This document shows positions 9,460-18,302 of a stretch of DNA of 64,000 bases, in pieces. The notes below the pieces were generated by a model. That model saw only the letters and a list, made by a program, of their open reading frames with translations. It had not been told where the DNA came from and ran no database searches. The position numbers were made by a program, and so were the translations under genes. The first letter of the stretch is position 1; each line of letters opens with the position of its first letter. The stretch is from Prosthecobacter sp. SYSU 5D2 (lineage in GTDB: Bacteria > Verrucomicrobiota > Verrucomicrobiia > Verrucomicrobiales > Verrucomicrobiaceae): NCBI RefSeq assembly GCF_039655865.1, contig NZ_JBBYXL010000005.1, positions 248,001 through 312,000 on the forward strand, in the 5' to 3' direction.

Positions 9460-12364
9460 ATCCCCCAGGCTCTTCGTCGCCGCGATGCTGGGGGCCATGG
9501 CTCTGCAGCCTCTCCATGCAGAGGTCCCCGAACCGGAAACCGTCTTCTACGGGAAGATCGTCAACCGCAGTTCAGGGCAGATGTATCAGGTGACCAGCGG
9601 CACCCTGCAAGTGACGGTGGCGGGGGAAGGTATCCCGGCGGTGGAGCTGACCTCCCAGATCCAGCCGCATGCGGATGGCAAATACTCGTATGTGCTGAAG
9701 ATGCCGCACCAGGCGAAGTCCCTGGACCTGAACGTGGAAGCCGGGCAGCTGCCGCTGCACACTTCCGACCGGGGTTTTGAAAACATCAGCATCCGGGTGG
9801 ATGGCCAGGTGGCCCGCCCGCTGGGCAGCAACAGCACTTTGTTTACTGCCTCCCAGCCCAAGCGTGGGGAGGCCCACCGCCTGGATCTGGAGGTCTTCAC
9901 TGACCTGGAGGATACCGATGAAGACGGCATCCCGGACTGGTGGGAGGAGCTTTATGGCCTGGACAAACAGGACCCGCTGGACGCCGCCGAACGGTGGGGT
10001 GACAATTTTTATACGTATCGTCAAGCCTATGATCTGGGGCTGAATCCCCTGACGGATGATCGTGTGCCGGCTCTGCTGACTTCCGAAGTGCTGATCATGG
10101 AAAACGGCGCCACCGGGCTGCTGTTGCGCACCGTCGCCTCCACCAGCACGCCGGCCCAGATCGTCTATCGCATCACCAGTCTGCCGGATGGCGGAGATCT
10201 GGTTTTGCGCAATGCCCGGCCGGATCCTGTGCGCTCCCACCGGAAGCTGCTGGAAGGGGAATCCTTTTCCCAGGCCGATCTTGATGCCGGGCTGGTGGAG
10301 TTTATTCATGAGGATCCTACGGTGAGCACCACCGCGCTGGAAGTGGCCATCAGCAGCAGTGACCCGGAGATGGAGCCTGTGGAGGGAGAGGTGGCTTTTA
10401 ATGTTTACCGGCCTGTTGCAGCCGAAGGGCGCGGGGGTGAAGCCTGGTTGAGTGAAACCTTTTCTTTGCGGAAGAATGACAGTGTCCTGGGCATCTGGAC
10501 GCGGCGTGCCACGGAGGCCTTTGCCGATGACTGGACCGGGGGCGCGCTGCAGCAGGACTGGATCGCCGCTTTTCTTCTGGCGCGCTGGCATGGCTACACC
10601 GTCTGGGACGGCACAGCGGAAATGCCTGCGCGCAACATCGCCGTGCCGAGTGCCGGGATGTCGGCTGCGGATTATAAAAAGTCCTTCGTCAAGAGCTTTG
10701 GCCCGGCACGCAAGCACGTGCTTTTTGCGGGTCATGGCGAAAGCCGGATCGAGGGCGGCATGAATGATGATGTGCTCATCGCCGGCAACCTGAAAACTGC
10801 CCTGAAAGGCAACGCCGGGGCGGACATTTTTGTGGTCTCGGAAAACCAGACGACGATTGAAGACTACAAGTCTGCTGAAGGGGATCTCCTGGATCTGAGC
10901 CGCATCCTGAAGGGATGGCCCGGACCGCTGGATGAAAAGATGGAGATCAGTCTGAATGCCGGCAACACCTGGCTGACCTTCGCCCTGTCGGATGAGGATG
11001 AGGCAGTGGTCATTCTGAAAGGCCTCAATCTCACGGCCAAGCAGGTGGAGGCTCTCCGGAAGAAGGGCCGCTTCTTCAGCGGTGCGCAGGCCGGGGCTGC
11101 GCTGGCGACCAACCGTTCTCCAGAGGCGGTGGCCGATGAGGGTTATGTCGTTGCAGGCCAGCCGGTCTCCATCTCCGTGCTGGCCAATGACTATGATCCA
11201 GACGGTGATTCCCTGACCCTGTCCGGTGTCACCCAGGGAACCGCAGGCACAGTGCAGATTCTCAACAGCGTTGTGGTCTATCAGCCAGGACCTGGATTTG
11301 CAGGCTCGGATTCATTTACCTATACGGTGAACGACGGACGCAATGGAACGGCCACCGGCAAGGTGGCCATCTCGTATCCGTATCCTGCTGCCGCAGGCAC
11401 CTACATCACTCTGGCGTTTGACACTGAAGGCGCACCCATCGGTCAGCTGACACTGACGCTGCTGCGCACGGGTCATTTTTCTGCGAAGCTTAACTTCGGC
11501 GGAATCAACTACGCGGGCAAAGGCGTCTTCGGTGCCAGCGGCGCTGCCTTGGTGACGCTGAAAGGCGGCAAAGGGACGGTGGATGTGGCGCTCACCATTG
11601 ACCTGGGCGACCCGGAGTATCCGCTCACGGGCACTGTGACGGGTGGGACTCTCGCAGGCACGCTGGCCGTCTCGTTTGCCACTGCCAATGCCAGGCTGGC
11701 TCCGACGGTGATCAAGCGATATACCGTCATGGCGCAGCCACCGGAGGGTGACACGGCGTTGCGAGGGCACAGCATCGCGACGATGACCGTCTCCAAGACC
11801 TACATCGCCAAGATCGCAGGCAGGCTGGCCGATGGCACAGCCTTCACGGCGTCCAGCAAACAGGACAAGACGGGCGGCATCCACTGGACCCGCAAACTGT
11901 ATAAAGGTGGCGGCTGGGTGCTGGGCCAGATGTCGGTGGCTGACAGCGGCGGGCAGGAACCCACGGCTGCACTGAAGTGGTCCAAACCGGACGGTGCTGA
12001 GCCCGCCTTTGTCGCCGCTCTGCCTGCGCAAATCAGCCTATACTTGCCGCCGACTGCGACCACCGTCAGCGTTTTCGATTTCCCCAATGGCACTGACCGG
12101 AAGGTGGACTTTGAGATGCAGGACGGAGGATTGTTGCTGCCTGTTGAGCAAGTGTTGACCCTTGGCAACAGTGACCGTGTCACGCCGGTGCTCCCGGTGA
12201 AAAAGCTGGCCATCAAACGGCCCAGCGGCCTGTTCACAGGTACTGCCCTCGTGGACGGGGCCTCGTATCCGGTTCAGGGGGTGATTCTTCAAAATGCCAA
12301 TGCCGGGTATGGCTTCTTCCTCAACGCGCCCTCCTCGGGCTCTGTGAAACTGCTCCCCAAATGA
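9440..12364 (+). CDS. Secreted multidomain protein: TSP3-like, CSPG-like, RTX-like and cadherin-like parts
   Basis: An upstream in-frame start at 9371 is possible, but the ATG at 9440 gives a proper signal peptide (charged start, then a hydrophobic run ending L-H-A, about 27 residues), so 974 residues are predicted. In order: a calcium-binding thrombospondin-3-like motif (D-x-D-x-D-G-I-P-D-W-W) near residues 155-180; a CSPG/NG2-like repeat with the F-S-Q-A-D-L-D-A-G-L-V signature near 212-324; a degenerate RTX-type glycine/aspartate segment near 431-466 followed by a D-L-S-R-I-type strand; a cadherin-like VCBS-type domain near 558-643 with N-D-Y-D-P-D-G-D; and a C-terminal beta module of ~320 residues. 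That module recurs in two other proteins here (ends 16529 and 29882). The gene overlaps the giant gene by 20 nt and the lipoprotein gene by 4 nt, which indicates translational coupling. Calcium binding and adhesion are inferred; no catalytic residues were seen. Confidence 0.85.
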   Translation: MATPETKSPRLFVAAMLGAMALQPLHAEVPEPETVFYGKIVNRSSGQMYQVTSGTLQVTVAGEGIPAVELTSQIQPHADGKYSYVLKMPHQAKSLDLNVEAGQLPLHTSDRGFENISIRVDGQVARPLGSNSTLFTASQPKRGEAHRLDLEVFTDLEDTDEDGIPDWWEELYGLDKQDPLDAAERWGDNFYTYRQAYDLGLNPLTDDRVPALLTSEVLIMENGATGLLLRTVASTSTPAQIVYRITSLPDGGDLVLRNARPDPVRSHRKLLEGESFSQADLDAGLVEFIHEDPTVSTTALEVAISSSDPEMEPVEGEVAFNVYRPVAAEGRGGEAWLSETFSLRKNDSVLGIWTRRATEAFADDWTGGALQQDWIAAFLLARWHGYTVWDGTAEMPARNIAVPSAGMSAADYKKSFVKSFGPARKHVLFAGHGESRIEGGMNDDVLIAGNLKTALKGNAGADIFVVSENQTTIEDYKSAEGDLLDLSRILKGWPGPLDEKMEISLNAGNTWLTFALSDEDEAVVILKGLNLTAKQVEALRKKGRFFSGAQAGAALATNRSPEAVADEGYVVAGQPVSISVLANDYDPDGDSLTLSGVTQGTAGTVQILNSVVVYQPGPGFAGSDSFTYTVNDGRNGTATGKVAISYPYPAAAGTYITLAFDTEGAPIGQLTLTLLRTGHFSAKLNFGGINYAGKGVFGASGAALVTLKGGKGTVDVALTIDLGDPEYPLTGTVTGGTLAGTLAVSFATANARLAPTVIKRYTVMAQPPEGDTALRGHSIATMTVSKTYIAKIAGRLADGTAFTASSKQDKTGGIHWTRKLYKGGGWVLGQMSVADSGGQEPTAALKWSKPDGAEPAFVAALPAQISLYLPPTATTVSVFDFPNGTDRKVDFEMQDGGLLLPVEQVLTLGNSDRVTPVLPVKKLAIKRPSGLFTGTALVDGASYPVQGVILQNANAGYGFFLNAPSSGSVKLLPK

Positions 12365-13332
12365 TGTGCCGGGTGATTCCAATGACAAGGGTTCTGGCCT
12401 TTGCCGCAGGTGCGGGACTGGTGGTGCTTACCGGCTGCTCCCGGCAGGCCCATGAAGAGGGGGCCGTGCTGGCGCGCGTGGGCGATGTGTCGTTGAGTGA
12501 TGGGGATTTCAAACAGCTGCTCCAGCTTCAGGAACGCATCCGCCCCAATGAGACCGAGGCCGATCCGAAAGCGGTGCTGCAGGAATGGGTGGACCGTGAA
12601 GTGCTGGTGCAAAATGCCGTCAAGGCAGGCGTGAGGGAGGATCCCAAAGTGCAGGAAATGATCCGCGACCTGCTGATCGCCGAATACAAGCAGCGGCAGC
12701 TCGTGCCTGAGCTGGAGGCCGTGACGGTGACCGAAGAGGAGATCAAGGCTGCTTACGAAGAACAACAAAACCAATTCATCATGCCTGAACGGGTGAGGCT
12801 GGCGATCCTGTTTTTAAGCTCCTCTTCCCGGGCCGAAGGTGAGGATGCTTTGGCCCCCCGCAGGCGGTTGCAATCCGCCCTGGACATGGCCAGACAGGCT
12901 GAACCCGAGGCCAAGGCCGGTGCACGCAAGGACTTCGGCGCCCTGGCTGCCTCTTTTTCCGAGGACCAGGAAACCCGGTATCGTGGCGGGGACATCGGCT
13001 GGGTGGAGCGGGAGCGTTTTCCGGCACGGCTGGACCCGGTGGTGATCGAGACCGGGTTCGCCCTCACAGAGCCCGGCCAGTACAGTGATGTCATCATCGG
13101 CCGTGCAGGGTTTTATGTGGTGAAACTTTTGGACCGGAAGCCGGCCGCCCCGGTGCCGCTGGCGCAGGCCACGCCGACGCTCACGCATCAGCTGACCGAG
13201 AAGAAAAAAGCCCAAGTGCAGACCCATTTTGAGACCGGCCTCCGTGAGGGGCTGACTGTCGAGATTCACCCAGAGCGGCTCCAAGGCCTCCATGCGGCCA
13301 TTGCCGAAAAAACCCCTCCATCCATTCCATGA
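12361..13332 (+). CDS. SurA/PpiC-type peptidyl-prolyl isomerase lipoprotein
   Basis: 323 residues from the ATG at 12361; an in-frame ATG at 12382 gives an even better lipoprotein signal. The N-terminus is hydrophobic and ends in a lipobox (L-T-G-C), so the mature protein should be a periplasm-facing lipoprotein. A helical SurA-like N-terminal region with a C-terminal pair of helices (L-L-Q-E-W-V-D-R-E-V-L type) is followed by a parvulin-type PPIC domain, about residues 140-265. Its conserved D-F-x-x-L-A-x-x-F-S-E-D and G-G-D-I-G-W motifs are visible. Such proteins chaperone outer-membrane or exported proteins. The gene is wedged between two genes for large exported beta proteins with 4-nt ATGA overlaps on both sides, suggesting a dedicated foldase for the products of this operon. 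The fold assignment is secure; the client assignment is inference. Confidence 0.88.
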   Translation: MMCRVIPMTRVLAFAAGAGLVVLTGCSRQAHEEGAVLARVGDVSLSDGDFKQLLQLQERIRPNETEADPKAVLQEWVDREVLVQNAVKAGVREDPKVQEMIRDLLIAEYKQRQLVPELEAVTVTEEEIKAAYEEQQNQFIMPERVRLAILFLSSSSRAEGEDALAPRRRLQSALDMARQAEPEAKAGARKDFGALAASFSEDQETRYRGGDIGWVERERFPARLDPVVIETGFALTEPGQYSDVIIGRAGFYVVKLLDRKPAAPVPLAQATPTLTHQLTEKKKAQVQTHFETGLREGLTVEIHPERLQGLHAAIAEKTPPSIP

Positions 13333-16300
13333 GCGTATCCATGAAACTGTTTCTCCTCATCCTCGCCGGGATGTGCCACCTGCTGCCGGCCACGGCGGCA
13401 GGGGTCAACGTGCGTGAGGATTTTGAATCGAATGCGGGCGGCTTTACGACCAGCAGCCTGAACTCCTGGAAGTGGGGTGCGACCACCTCACCTGAAGGAC
13501 CTGGGCAGGCGCACTCGGGCACACAGGTGTGGGGCACGAATCTGACTGGAAGCTATGCAGCCGATCTCAATGCGGACCTGCTTTCCCCCATGTATGACCT
13601 CAGCGCGGCGGCGGGCCAGCATGTGATCCTGCATTGGTGGCAGTTCCTTGTCACTGAAGAGATCTATGATTATGCCGAGGTGCAGGTCTCCAAGGACGGT
13701 GGTGGGACGTGGCAGACCGTGGCCGGGCCGCGGGATGGAGCGGTCAGCGCGGAGTGGCAGCAGCAGACGGTTCTGCTGGACCCTTCCTATGCGACGGCGC
13801 AGTTCCAGATCCGTTTCATTCTGGTCACCGACCACAGCACGGCTGAAGGCGGTTTTTTCATTGATGACATCCGCATCGCAACGGCGGAATTTGAGCCGGC
13901 GACTGCCGTTCAGGACTTTGAGACCGATGATGGCGGCTATGTGGCGGACGGCGTGAATTCCTCCTGGGAATATGGCACGCCTGTATCTGCCCCTGGCGGT
14001 GCCTTTTCCGGGGCTGCTGCCTGGGCCACGAACCTGAACGGCTTCTACAATGCCGATGAGGACAGCACCCTCACCTCCCCGGCACTGGATCTCTCCAGTG
14101 CTGCAGGAAAGCTGCTGGCCCTCAGCTGGCAGCAGTTTTTCGAAACCGAGGAAAACTATGACCTGGTGACCGTCGAAATATCCGCCGATGGCGGCACGGA
14201 ATGGACGCCTGCCAGCACCAGCAGCGGTGCGCTGAGTACTGACGGCTGGATGCCGCAGCATGTCATCATCCCGTCCAGTTTTGCGACTTCGACCTTCCGG
14301 CTGCGCTTCCGGCTGCAAAGTGACGAGGCCTACCAGTATGCGGGCGTGGCCCTTGATGACATTTCCATCCTGGCGACCGACAGGCTGTTCCCCATCGCCG
14401 GCTCCTTTTCAAAATCTGCTCCGGAGAATTATCCCATCCAGTTTACCCGTGCCGGCTTTGCAGCAGCGTACACTGATCCGGACGGAGGTTTTCTGACGGA
14501 GATCACCGTTGTACAACTGCCTGCTGCCGGCGTGCTCAAGCTTGCCGGAGAACCGGTTGTTTTGAATACGGTCATTCCTGCGGACGGGCTGGACAGCCTG
14601 ACGTATGAACCCGTTGCCGACAGCACCGGCACCTGGTCGTTCCAATACACGGCCCGTAATTTCTTTGCCGATTCGGAAGTCGCGACCGTGACCCTTAACA
14701 TCCTCGGCCCGCTGCCGCAGATCGTCATTGCTGAAGACCCCCAGCCGGTGACGGTGAATCCCGGCAGCCCGGTGACCTTGACGGTCATCGCAGTCAGTTC
14801 CCTGGAACTGGACTACCAGTGGCGCAAAGGAGGCCAGGACATCCCCAATGCCAGGGAGGCAAGCTACACTCTGCCTTCGGTCACGGAAGATGATGAAAAC
14901 ACTTATGATGTCGTGATCACCAACACCGCTGATTCGAAGCCCAGCGGGACCGCTTTTGTCAGTGTGAACGATCCGGTCACCATCACCGGCCAGACGGGAG
15001 ACACATCGGCGAATGAAGGCGGAGAGATTACGTTATCCGTCACTGCCACGGGCACCGGCCGTCTGGATTACCAATGGTATAAAGACGAAGAAGTCATGCA
15101 GGATGAAACCTTTCCCGAGTTGCACCTGGAGGATCTCGAGGACAGTGACAGTGCCATCTATCATTGCGTGGTGACCAACATCGTCGGGCCAGAGCCATCA
15201 GCCCCCATTGATCTGACAGTGAGGCTGGCTCCGCGCATTACCTCCAACCCTGTATCCATCGGCATTCAAAAGCTGCGCCCCGCCACTTTTGAGGTGACCG
15301 TGGAGGGTGCGGGACCCTTTACCTACCAGTGGTACAAAAACGGCTCCGCAGTCCCGGGCGCCACCGCTGCCATCCTGGTCATTGATGACCTGACGGAAGA
15401 AACCATGGGCCAATATACCGTGAGGGTCAGCAATGGCTGGGCTACGGCAGAGAGCGAGCCTGCGGAGCTGCAGGTGCTGTCCTGGCTGGATGTACGCGGG
15501 ATTTATCAGGACGTGCTGGAACGGCCGGATGCACCTGTGGATGCCTCCCCCTACCCCGCCAGGCTGACGGTGACACTGACGGGTCTGGGCAGTGCAACTG
15601 CTGTGCTGACGTATGACGGGAGCACCCACCGGTTCGCAGGCAAGCTGGATTCGCAGCTCGTGATTGAGCGCAGCATTTCCCGTGGGAAACGCGTCCCGCT
15701 GGCGGTACGCATCCAGCTCGATACACTGGATCACACCATTGATGCGTCGCTTTCACTGACGGATGCCACGGGCCTGGTGCAGAGCAGCGGACTGCTGCCA
15801 AAGCATGTGTATGTGAAAAAAATCAACCCCGCTCCCCAGGAGGGACGCTATACGGTCCTGCTGGAGCCGGAAGAGGGAATTGTGGGTGCCCCATCCGCAC
15901 CGGGTTATCTGACCGCCCAGGTCAAGCCCGACGGCAAAGTCACCCTCGCTGGAAAGCTTCCCAACGGAGCCGTTTTGACCAGCTCAGGATTCATTCATGA
16001 CACCGGAAGACTGCCTTTCCACCGGATGCTGGGCAAGCTCTTTGGCGATGTGTGCGGCAGGCTGTCCATTGACCTGAATCATGAGGTGCCTCTTGTGCAG
16101 GGGGAACTGGCCTGGCGCCACCTGCCGAAGGTGAATTCCCCCTTGCTGCCAGAACCGTTTATCGCTGTGCTGGAGGCTGAAGGCTCCCTGTTTGTACGGC
16201 CTGCCGCTGGGCTGCCTGTGCTCACCCTCCCCTCAGGAGCCGAACTGTATGCGCTGTCCATTCAGGGGCCTCTGGCGGGTGGAGACATTTCCCGCTGGCT

Positions 16301-16529
16301 GCGGCTGACACCTCCGAACAAGGCCGTCATAGACCCCGTGACGGAGGCGAAGATCAAAATGACGCTCAACCGCACGACCGGCAAGGTCACCGGGTCCTTT
16401 GTGGACACTGGCACAGGCAAGCGGCTGCTCCTGGAAGGCGTCGTCAACCAGGGCAGCCAGTCCATGGGAGGTTTCTTCCGAACCCTTGAGGCGGCCGGTG
16501 ATTTCCGGGTCATTCCCTGGCTGGAATAA
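13329..16529 (+). CDS. Secreted protein with paired jelly-roll-like and Ig-like domains
   Basis: 1066 residues starting at the ATG that overlaps the previous stop (ATGA). The N-terminus (K-L-F-L-L-I-L-A) is a signal peptide ending near residue 23. Two similar ~160-residue beta domains follow, starting with D-F-E-S-N-A-G-G-F (about residue 29) and D-F-E-T-D-D-G-G-Y (about 195); they have the look of MAM or immune-inhibitor-A type jelly rolls. A cadherin-like segment (about 355-455) precedes three immunoglobulin-like domains (about 470-718) with repeated Y-Q-W-x-K-x-G/D and Y-x-V/C-x-V-x-N motifs. The last ~345 residues are the beta module shared with the proteins ending at 12364 and 29882. Last gene of the operon. 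A binding or adhesive role is inferred; no catalytic motif was recognised. Confidence 0.85.
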   Translation: MSVSMKLFLLILAGMCHLLPATAAGVNVREDFESNAGGFTTSSLNSWKWGATTSPEGPGQAHSGTQVWGTNLTGSYAADLNADLLSPMYDLSAAAGQHVILHWWQFLVTEEIYDYAEVQVSKDGGGTWQTVAGPRDGAVSAEWQQQTVLLDPSYATAQFQIRFILVTDHSTAEGGFFIDDIRIATAEFEPATAVQDFETDDGGYVADGVNSSWEYGTPVSAPGGAFSGAAAWATNLNGFYNADEDSTLTSPALDLSSAAGKLLALSWQQFFETEENYDLVTVEISADGGTEWTPASTSSGALSTDGWMPQHVIIPSSFATSTFRLRFRLQSDEAYQYAGVALDDISILATDRLFPIAGSFSKSAPENYPIQFTRAGFAAAYTDPDGGFLTEITVVQLPAAGVLKLAGEPVVLNTVIPADGLDSLTYEPVADSTGTWSFQYTARNFFADSEVATVTLNILGPLPQIVIAEDPQPVTVNPGSPVTLTVIAVSSLELDYQWRKGGQDIPNAREASYTLPSVTEDDENTYDVVITNTADSKPSGTAFVSVNDPVTITGQTGDTSANEGGEITLSVTATGTGRLDYQWYKDEEVMQDETFPELHLEDLEDSDSAIYHCVVTNIVGPEPSAPIDLTVRLAPRITSNPVSIGIQKLRPATFEVTVEGAGPFTYQWYKNGSAVPGATAAILVIDDLTEETMGQYTVRVSNGWATAESEPAELQVLSWLDVRGIYQDVLERPDAPVDASPYPARLTVTLTGLGSATAVLTYDGSTHRFAGKLDSQLVIERSISRGKRVPLAVRIQLDTLDHTIDASLSLTDATGLVQSSGLLPKHVYVKKINPAPQEGRYTVLLEPEEGIVGAPSAPGYLTAQVKPDGKVTLAGKLPNGAVLTSSGFIHDTGRLPFHRMLGKLFGDVCGRLSIDLNHEVPLVQGELAWRHLPKVNSPLLPEPFIAVLEAEGSLFVRPAAGLPVLTLPSGAELYALSIQGPLAGGDISRWLRLTPPNKAVIDPVTEAKIKMTLNRTTGKVTGSFVDTGTGKRLLLEGVVNQGSQSMGGFFRTLEAAGDFRVIPWLE

Positions 16530-16736
16530 TCCCTCCGGCCTCAACTCCGGACAGCCTTGCCAGAGCGCAGGCCCTGAGACATTCTGTCTGCTGTGTTGAC
16601 CCCGAAGACGGCAATGCGCCTCTGCGCATGGCTGGGCTATTGCTGGCGGGCTTTCCATCCCTTCACAAGACTTTTGGTTTTATGCGCACCAAAACGAAGC
16701 TTGCAGCCTGAGGGTCCATTTTTATACTGACCATTC

Positions 16737-18272
16737 ATGGTCGCCCGTACCTACTCAGCCACCCTCCTCGGCGTTAATGCGATCGAGGTGGAAATCGAAT
16801 CTTACGACAGTGGCGGCACACAAAAGATGTTCATTGTGGGGTTGCCAGATGCGTCCGTGAAGGAGAGCCGGGAGAGGGTGACGGCGGCCATTTCCTCCTG
16901 CGGGTTTGCGATGAATGATGGCGTGACGACGGTTAACCTGGCACCGGCGGATCTGAAAAAAGAGGGTCCGGGTTTTGACCTGCCCATCGCCATCTCCCTC
17001 ATCGCCCACCGGGTGAAGATCCCCATTCCCATCCTGGCGGAGACGGCGATGATCGGCGAACTGGCCTTGAACGGGGAACTGCGTCCTGTGCGGGGACTGC
17101 TGGCCGTGGCCCTGGAAGCGCGGGCCAGGGGCCGGAAAAGGCTGCTGGTGCCGAAACGCGCCGCCATCGAGGCCAGCGTGGTGGCAGGCATTGACATCAT
17201 CGGCGTCAGCCATCTGCGTGAAGTCGTGGAATATCTCAAAGGGGACATTGAACTCACGCCTGAACCCTGCCGGGCGACTGAGTTCTTTGCCGCCGCTGCC
17301 CACTACGACATCGACTTTGCCGACGTCAAAGGCCAGGGCGATGCCAAGCATGCCATTGAGGTGGCTGTCGCCGGCGGGCATAACATCCTCATGGTCGGCC
17401 CGCCGGGAACCGGCAAGTCCATGATCGCCAAACGCGTGGGCACCATCATGCCCGGAATGACAGAGGAAGAGGCCATCGAGACGACCAAGATTCACAGCGT
17501 GGGAGGCCTGCTGACGGAGCAGCAGGCCTTCGTGGCCACACGCCCTTTTCGTTCCCCCCACCATACCATCAGCGATGCAGGATTGCTGGGCGGAGGCACC
17601 AATCCTGGGCCAGGTGAAGTGAGCCTGTCCCATAATGGAGTGCTCTTTCTCGACGAACTGCCGGAATTCCGCCGCAGCACTTTGGAAGTATTGCGCCAGC
17701 CATTGGAAGACGGACGTGTGACGATTTCCCGCGCGGCAGGCACCGTCACATTTCCGGCTTCTTTTCTCATGGTCGCCGCCATGAATCCCTGCCCTTGTGG
17801 TTATTTCGGCGATACGAAAAGAGCGTGCCGCTGCGGATCGCCCATGGTGCAGCGTTACCGGCAGCGCATCAGCGGGCCTCTTCTGGACCGCATTGACCTG
17901 CATGTCGAAGTGCCGCTTGTGGACTTCAAAGCCCTGACGCGCACGGAGCCAGGCGAATCTTCCGCAGTCATTCGCAAGCGGGTGGAACAGGCCCGCGCCA
18001 TCCAGTCGGCCCGTTTTAAAGGCTTCAAAGGCATCCACACCAACAGCGACATGTCCTCCCGGCTCATTAAAAAACATTGTGAGCTGGATGCTGAAGGCAG
18101 CGCCTTTCTGGAGCATAACATGGGCGAGATGAACTTCAGCGCCCGTGCCCATGACCGCATCCTGAAAGTGGCCCGCACCCTGGCAGATCTGAAAGGCTTG
18201 GAAAAAATTGATTCAGACAGCGTCCTGGAAGCCGTGAACTATCGTTCGTTAGACCGCAATCTCTGGAGCTGA
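16737..18272 (+). CDS. comM: YifB/ComM family Mg-chelatase-like AAA+ ATPase
   Basis: 511 residues, the usual length of ComM. An N-terminal ChlI-like S5-fold domain begins right at the start ([11 protein letters not shown], then [15 protein letters not shown]). A central AAA+ module has Walker A G-P-P-G-T-G-K-S at about residues 222-229 and Walker [10 protein letters not shown] near 304. A Cys-rich stretch (N-P-C-P-C-G-Y-x-G, then C-R-C) sits near 352-370, and a Mg-chelatase C-terminal domain closes the protein. ComM is a branch-migration helicase acting in natural transformation. The gene stands alone, with 207 nt upstream where no strong regulatory signal was recognised, and it converges on the next gene. 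Confidence 0.95.
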   Translation: MVARTYSATLLGVNAIEVEIESYDSGGTQKMFIVGLPDASVKESRERVTAAISSCGFAMNDGVTTVNLAPADLKKEGPGFDLPIAISLIAHRVKIPIPILAETAMIGELALNGELRPVRGLLAVALEARARGRKRLLVPKRAAIEASVVAGIDIIGVSHLREVVEYLKGDIELTPEPCRATEFFAAAAHYDIDFADVKGQGDAKHAIEVAVAGGHNILMVGPPGTGKSMIAKRVGTIMPGMTEEEAIETTKIHSVGGLLTEQQAFVATRPFRSPHHTISDAGLLGGGTNPGPGEVSLSHNGVLFLDELPEFRRSTLEVLRQPLEDGRVTISRAAGTVTFPASFLMVAAMNPCPCGYFGDTKRACRCGSPMVQRYRQRISGPLLDRIDLHVEVPLVDFKALTRTEPGESSAVIRKRVEQARAIQSARFKGFKGIHTNSDMSSRLIKKHCELDAEGSAFLEHNMGEMNFSARAHDRILKVARTLADLKGLEKIDSDSVLEAVNYRSLDRNLWS

Positions 18273-18302
18273 CCCGTGCGGCAGGCTGGGTTTAACCAAG
18301 GG

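Noticed and set aside
16755..18152. Minus-strand frame of 465 codons opposite comM
   Set aside because: ComM is unmistakable on the plus strand, and the antisense product has no recognisable fold or start signal.
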